Below are positions 60,296 to 64,000 of a DNA stretch of 64,000 nt, in pieces. Origin of the DNA: an uncultured Clostridia bacterium (GTDB lineage: Bacteria > Bacillota > Clostridia > Christensenellales > Aristaeellaceae); contig CAKUFG010000001.1 of the NCBI GenBank assembly GCA_934647235.1, positions 77,732-141,731 of the forward strand, given 5' to 3'. The first letter of the stretch is position 1. Each line of letters opens with the position of its first letter. A model generated the notes under the pieces. That model saw only the letters and a program-made list of their open reading frames with translations. It did not search any database and was not told where the DNA came from. A program made the position numbers and the translations under genes.

Positions 60296-61639
60296 TTATC
60301 GCTGCTGCGCCGCGCCCCTGGCCATGGTATCCTGAATCAGCTTGAGCGCGCGGCCCATGATTTCCCGCTGCTTTTGGATCATATCGCCCGGCGCGTCCTC
60401 CGCGCTGCACAGCACGCGGTATTTATACAGTGCGTCGGTTTTCTGCCCCCAGCAATAGGTGGGCGTATACTGCACCGAGGCAAAGCTGAGCGCGCGGCGC
60501 TGCATATCGTAGGTAAGCGTCAGATGCAGCAGCATGCCGGACACCACTTCACGGTTGGCGCGGGAAGCGCTCAGCAGCGTGCCCATCGACCAGGCAACCA
60601 GCGTGCTGCGGCCAGGCTCCTGCGCGCTGGCCAGATACTCCACCGGCTGCACGGCGTTGCTGTGCGCGCCGATGATGATATCCGCCCCCGCCTCGCACAA
60701 TGCCTGCGCCGTCGTGCGCTGCGCGGCAGTGGGCGCGGTATCGTTTGCGCCGCCCCAATGCATGGCAACCAGCACGATATCGGCCCCGCTGTCGCGCGCC
60801 GCGCGGATATCCTGCCGGGCCTGATCAGCATTAAAGACCGTCACCATGCGTTCACGTACCGCCGCGTCCGCCACGGCCTTTTTGCTGTCCGCCGACAGGG
60901 TATCGGTATAGGCCAGCACGGCGATGGAGATGCCGCGGATGGAGATGGTCTGCGCCGTGCCCGACCCTGCGGCGCTGCGCAGGCCAAGCGGCGTAACGCC
61001 TGCGCTTTGCAGGGCGGACAGCATGCGCGCTGCGCCGTTTTCGCCCGTTTCAAGGGCCTTTTCACTGTTCAGCAGCACATATTGGAACCCTGCGTCATGA
61101 ATGGCCGCAGCCGCCTGCTCCGCCGCACGCCCGTTAGCCGCGCTCATGCCGGGCAGGCTGTGCATCAGGGCGACGCCCGCGTCCGCGCGCGCCTCGTGTT
61201 GGATGGCGCTGAGCGTTTCGGACAGGTTATATTGCCCCGTCCCCGCGTTGAACGTGCCGGCAATGACCTCGCTGTCAAAGGCAATTTCACCGCCGATGGT
61301 CAGCGTCAGCGTGCGGATACCGCTGGCCGGCTGCGTCGTCTGCACTGCGGCGGGCTGCTGCGGCACGGCGGTAGGCTGTGCTGCCTGCGCTGTCGGTGCC
61401 GCGGACATTTGCGGAGCAGCCGTCGGGCGCGGCAGGCCGGGCATTGTCTGCACGGTAGTCTGCGGACGCGCCGCCGCCAATTCGCCAATGGAGCTGACCA
61501 GGCGCTCGGCGTCCATGCTCAGGTCTGCATTGGGGCTGCGGATGGCCAGGATCATCCATATGGCGCAAAAGAGCACGATTGCCGCCGCTATGGTCATGAC
61601 AATCGTGCCCGCAGAAATGCGTTTATGCCGTCCGCGCAT
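60296..61639 (-). CDS. CapA-like protein with altered active site
   Basis: 447-residue protein with one N-terminal membrane helix (about residues 12-33), a Pro/Ala/Thr-rich linker (about 55-108) and a CapA/PGA-capsule-type metallophosphatase-like domain. Usual motifs are changed: the first Gly-Asp becomes Gly117-Glu118, and Asn-Asn-His becomes Asn191-Ser-Glu193. The late MHWGGAND and GAHSNAVQPVE remain recognisable. It may be a non-enzymatic relative. The ATG at 61639 is five bases downstream of coaX, with a weak ribosome site. It is last in the operon. Confidence 0.8.
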   Translation of the reverse strand: MRGRHKRISAGTIVMTIAAAIVLFCAIWMILAIRSPNADLSMDAERLVSSIGELAAARPQTTVQTMPGLPRPTAAPQMSAAPTAQAAQPTAVPQQPAAVQTTQPASGIRTLTLTIGGEIAFDSEVIAGTFNAGTGQYNLSETLSAIQHEARADAGVALMHSLPGMSAANGRAAEQAAAAIHDAGFQYVLLNSEKALETGENGAARMLSALQSAGVTPLGLRSAAGSGTAQTISIRGISIAVLAYTDTLSADSKKAVADAAVRERMVTVFNADQARQDIRAARDSGADIVLVAMHWGGANDTAPTAAQRTTAQALCEAGADIIIGAHSNAVQPVEYLASAQEPGRSTLVAWSMGTLLSASRANREVVSGMLLHLTLTYDMQRRALSFASVQYTPTYCWGQKTDALYKYRVLCSAEDAPGDMIQKQREIMGRALKLIQDTMARGAAQQR

Positions 61640-61643
61640 CGTT

Positions 61644-62417
61644 TCAGCCCTCCGCGTTGCGCTCGTAAATCAGCCGCAGACCCCTCAGGGTCAGCAGGCC
61701 GTCAATCTGATCGATCACCCTGGTTTCGGAGGCGATCATGCGCGCCATGCCGCCGGTGGCTACCACCACGGCGTCGTCGCGGCCAATCTCACGCTTCATT
61801 TTCTTAATCAGGTATTCCACCTGGCCGACATATCCATAAATCATGCCCGCCTGCAGGTTGGTGATCGTATTCTTGCCGATCACGCTGTCGGGCTTAACCA
61901 GCTCAAAGTTGGGCAGCTTGGAGGTGCCGCGCACCAGCGCCTCGCTGGCCAGCTTGATGCCGGGGCAGATGCAGCCGCCCACAAACGCGCCCTTTTCATC
62001 CACCACGCCGAAGGTTGTGGCCGTGCCGAAATCAATGAAGATGCACGGCGCGCCATAGAATGCCTGCGCGGCCACCGCGTTGCAGATACGGTCGCTGCCC
62101 AGCGCGCGGGGATTATCATACTGAATGTTGATGCCCGTTTTTACGCCCGGCACCACAAACTTGGGCGCGATGCCAAAGTAATCGTTGCACATGTGCTCGA
62201 TGGTAAAGTTGACCGGCGGCACCACGCTGGACAGCATAATGCCCGTCACCTGATCAGGACTCAGGCCCGCGCTGCGGAACAGATTGGTCACCAGCATGCC
62301 GTATTCATCGCTGGTGCTGCTGCGATTGGTGGAAAGCCGCCAGTAGCGCACCAGCTCCTTGCCCTGGAACAGGCCGGTTTTGATGTTGGTGTTGCCGATA
62401 TCCATCGTAAAAATCAT
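61644..62417 (-). CDS. coaX: Type III pantothenate kinase
   Basis: 257-residue ASKHA-fold kinase that phosphorylates pantothenate, the first step of coenzyme A synthesis. FTMDIGNTNIKTGLF opens the phosphate-binding loop, and DRICNAVAA and FIDFGTATTFGVVDEKGAFVGGCICPG are typical of CoaX. ATG at 62417 follows GGAGG. The ECF S component upstream and the RNA leader before it suggest that uptake and use of pantothenate are regulated together. Confidence 0.96.
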   Translation of the reverse strand: MIFTMDIGNTNIKTGLFQGKELVRYWRLSTNRSSTSDEYGMLVTNLFRSAGLSPDQVTGIMLSSVVPPVNFTIEHMCNDYFGIAPKFVVPGVKTGINIQYDNPRALGSDRICNAVAAQAFYGAPCIFIDFGTATTFGVVDEKGAFVGGCICPGIKLASEALVRGTSKLPNFELVKPDSVIGKNTITNLQAGMIYGYVGQVEYLIKKMKREIGRDDAVVVATGGMARMIASETRVIDQIDGLLTLRGLRLIYERNAEG

Positions 62418-62444
62418 GTGCGTTCCTCCGTAGTTTGCAGCCAA

Positions 62445-63038
62445 TCAGGCCTTGGCTCCGATTTTGGTTTTGCGCAGCGCCAGCACCACCGGCGTTACAA
62501 TCAGCGCCGCCGCGATGGCCTCGCAGCCGCCGCCAATCAGCCCCGTGCCGGCGATCAAGCCCAGGATCCTGGCCGAATCCAGGCCGTTCATGGCGTAAAA
62601 CAGCAGCATCAGCCCCAGATACAGCACCGTATTGGTCAGGGAGCCAGCCGCCGCCGCAATGGGCAGGGCGATTTTTTCATGCTTGCCCAGCAGCTTATAC
62701 ACGCCCAGCGCGGCCATGGGCACCAGCAGGCGCGGCGCATAGCACATGATCAGCGCGCAGGCGGGCGAGGCCGCAAACAGCGTGGAGGCCAGCGCGGAGG
62801 GCGGGGTTAAAGAAATGCCCAGCATGCTCAGCGTGCTGGCCGTGCCAAAGCAAAGCCCCAGCAGCAGGCCGCTGCGCGCGCCCAGCACGAGCGCGCCAGT
62901 AATGACCGGCACGCACAGGATGGTCACATTGATGAAGCCCAGCGGGATCAGTCCCAGCGGGGTCATGCCCAGTACAAACACCAGCGCCATCAAAAGCGCC
63001 GCAGCCGTCATGCGATAGAGCGTTATTCTGTTTTTCAT
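62445..63038 (-). CDS. ECF transporter S component, probably pantothenate (PanT-like)
   Basis: 197-residue membrane protein with six hydrophobic helices. MTAAALLMALVFVLGMTPLGLIPLGFINVTILCVPVITGALVLG is the S-component start, with the Ala-rich helix 1 that docks on EcfT. Substrate cannot be read directly. coaX directly downstream and a pan-like leader upstream point to pantothenate. The energising EcfA/EcfT genes are elsewhere, as usual. The ATG has no strong ribosome site; the second leader hairpin lies just before it. Confidence 0.82.
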   Translation of the reverse strand: MKNRITLYRMTAAALLMALVFVLGMTPLGLIPLGFINVTILCVPVITGALVLGARSGLLLGLCFGTASTLSMLGISLTPPSALASTLFAASPACALIMCYAPRLLVPMAALGVYKLLGKHEKIALPIAAAAGSLTNTVLYLGLMLLFYAMNGLDSARILGLIAGTGLIGGGCEAIAAALIVTPVVLALRKTKIGAKA

Positions 63039-63048
63039 GCTGTTTTCC

Positions 63049-63120
63049 GTTCAGGTTCCCATGGGATACCTGACGAACCTTCCTTTTCGATGTATTGTTC
63101 GATCCCTTGTGGGTATCGAC
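63049..63120 (-). promoter_or_regulatory. Tandem hairpin leader resembling the pan RNA motif
   Basis: Two consecutive hairpins fill the leader. Hairpin 1 (63097-63120): GU-CGAU-A-CCC, loop ACAA, GGG-AUCG-A-AC. Hairpin 2 (63049-63074): GU-CAGGU-A-UCC, loop CAUG, GGA-ACCUG-A-AC. Both have one bulged A on each side at corresponding places. The pan motif, known before pantothenate genes, is described as tandem stems with two bulged adenosines. Confidence 0.6.
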
Positions 63121-63126
63121 GGGTGC

Positions 63127-63155
63127 ATTATAACACGTTGGATAGCAATTGTCAA
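63127..63155 (-). promoter_or_regulatory. Consensus promoter for the ECF-coaX-capA operon
   Basis: Minus strand TTGACA and TATAAT, both perfect, with a 17-base spacer. Transcription would start near 63120, the first base of hairpin 1. Confidence 0.9.
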
Positions 63156-63251
63156 AAACCGGATGGCGTTAAGGATAAAAAGAAAATGGGGAATGAAGGA
63201 GTGGGGAAAGCCAAATCGATAAAGTGGAAGTGATATACTGAATACTACCGC

Positions 63252-63797
63252 CTAAAGACCGCATTCCAATTGACAATCATACGGTTCATCTTCAACATGT
63301 TTTTGATTATAAACTTCCGCCTCAACACACCCCATTGATTTATAAAAGGCTTGACTTTCAACGGCTGAGTGTGCAGATATGTAGAGCTTTTTAGCTCCTT
63401 TTTGTTTCGCCCATTCTTTTGCCGCAAGAAAAAGTGTTCTGCCGATTCCCTTTCTTCTCATATCCTCTGATATATGGATACTGGACAAGTCACAATATCC
63501 TTGTTTACCACCAAATATTTCTGATTCTACTGAAACAAAGCCTTTCAATTTCCCGTCATAAAAAGCGGCATAAACAAATCCGTCAGAAGCAATTGTATTT
63601 TTTAGGCAGAAAATTAATTTTTGATAATCATTTTCTGTCCAATCATCTACAAAAGGATCATCTTTGATTATCCACTTGCCATTTTCTTTACGCCAACATT
63701 TTGTGACATTTTGATATCGAATAAAATCCTTAAATATCTCTCGATTAACTTCTTCTGCATTTAACATTCTATATTTCAATAAAATATCATTTTTCAT
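63252..63797 (-). CDS. GNAT family N-acetyltransferase, AT-rich
   Basis: 181-residue acetyltransferase with the acetyl-CoA motif ISEDMRRKGIGRTLFLAAKEWA, near residues 110-131, and a late AHSAVESQAFYKSMGC typical of GNAT enzymes. Base and codon use are far richer in A and T than in the rest of the window, and it stops with TAG; both suggest recent transfer. AGGAG lies eight bases before the ATG, and a promoter is at 63838-63866. The substrate is unknown; relatives include streptothricin-acetyltransferase-like genes, but resistance is not shown. Confidence 0.85.
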   Translation of the reverse strand: MKNDILLKYRMLNAEEVNREIFKDFIRYQNVTKCWRKENGKWIIKDDPFVDDWTENDYQKLIFCLKNTIASDGFVYAAFYDGKLKGFVSVESEIFGGKQGYCDLSSIHISEDMRRKGIGRTLFLAAKEWAKQKGAKKLYISAHSAVESQAFYKSMGCVEAEVYNQKHVEDEPYDCQLECGL

Positions 63798-63837
63798 TCT
63801 AAAAGCTCCTATCTAAATTCCGATGTATCTTATAAAT

Positions 63838-63866
63838 ATTATACCACAAAATCATCCTTTTGTCCA
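63838..63866 (-). promoter_or_regulatory. Promoter for the AT-rich GNAT gene
   Basis: Minus strand TGGACA and TATAAT with a 17-base spacer. Confidence 0.7.
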
Positions 63867-64000
63867 TTGACGGTTTATCCAAACCTTTTCAGTCCCGATT
63901 TCACATAGTGTACTCCGTTTTTTTGCTGCGGTCGGCGCTCTCGATATCAACCGGTAAACCGTGTAAGATCGGCACAAAAAAAGACGAACACGAATGCTCG
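63867..64000. other. Window end without an assignable gene
   Basis: About 130 bases upstream of the GNAT promoter. A minus-strand frame is open from the edge to a stop at 63901-63903, with about 32 codons ending VDIESADRSKKTEYTM. It could be the end of a gene that starts outside, but nothing in it is recognisable. Confidence 0.4.

Noticed and set aside
63039..63120. A known vitamin riboswitch of another class (folate, TPP, FMN or preQ1) in the ECF leader
   Set aside because: The leader is only about 80 bases and lacks the conserved cores of those classes; the tandem bulged-A hairpins fit better with the pan motif.
1..64000. tRNA or rRNA genes, CRISPR arrays, insertion sequences, prophage
   Set aside because: No tRNA-like cloverleaf, no regularly spaced repeats and no transposase, integrase or phage structural gene was seen.

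Overview
This window looks like chromosomal DNA of a gut-type member of the Bacillota, class Clostridia. The evidence is a GC-rich genome with strong GGAGG-type ribosome binding sites and several TTG starts. Conserved clostridial neighbourhoods are also present: rbgA-rnhB-yraN-comM-dprA-topA, a PDZ/radical-SAM DUF512 gene followed by der and plsY, ybaB-recR, and rpsB-tsf-pyrH. A Christensenellales- or Oscillospirales-like relative is plausible, but I cannot name a species. There are no rRNA or tRNA genes, no CRISPR array, no prophage and no insertion sequence.

Layout. 1-10.1 kb (minus) is the topA/dprA/comM/rnhB/rbgA housekeeping operon, into which a very large double GT-C glycosyltransferase has been inserted. 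10.3-13.0 kb is a two-gene operon of an E2-like acyltransferase-fold protein and an AMP-forming acyl-CoA ligase. 13.0-15.5 kb carries an ECF sigma/anti-sigma pair with a recognisable autoregulatory promoter, flanked by dispersed intergenic repeats. 15.5-20.8 kb holds a CofE-like ligase, a nucleotidyltransferase, and DUF512-der-plsY. 20.9-27.0 kb holds rnhA/ackA, a GNAT and a cell-wall operon (alpha/beta hydrolase, membrane-anchored MurF-like ligase, Ddl). 27.0-30.6 kb holds a ZIP transporter, a secreted FMN/FAD reductase with a striking palindromic operator, and a TetR regulator. 30.8-34.2 kb is ybaB-recR-tdk-rmuC and a small gene. 34.4-39.2 kb holds pepT, two tandemly duplicated secreted leucine-rich-repeat proteins and an orphan PstS-like binding protein. 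39.2-48.0 kb (minus) holds an rRNA methyltransferase, an MBL-fold hydrolase, an XpaC-TelA-LemA-TPM module and the Trk potassium system. 48.2-50.8 kb holds rpsB-tsf-pyrH. 50.9-56.0 kb holds namZ, a sugar-nucleotidyltransferase-like gene, tmcAL and a D,D-carboxypeptidase. 56.0-60.3 kb holds a TetR regulator divergent from an MMPL exporter operon whose exporter gene carries an in-frame TAG. 60.3-63.1 kb (minus) is an ECF S component-coaX-CapA-like operon preceded by two tandem hairpins with paired bulged adenosines. An AT-rich GNAT gene ends the window.

How the parts fit together. Several segments deal with the envelope: Ddl plus MurF-like ligase (D-Ala-D-Ala and its transfer), DacF-type carboxypeptidase (its trimming), NamZ (muramic acid recovery), PlsY (phospholipid), the GT39-type protein and the MMPL exporter. 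The most interesting regulatory observation is the leader of the putative pantothenate transporter/kinase operon at 63049-63120, which resembles the pan RNA motif. Other notable points are the broken or recoded MMPL gene, an acyltransferase fold lacking its catalytic histidine, a CapA protein lacking likely metal ligands, and two identical-core palindromes embedded in the promoter of the XpaC-TelA operon. All assignments are from reading the sequence; no searches were run.
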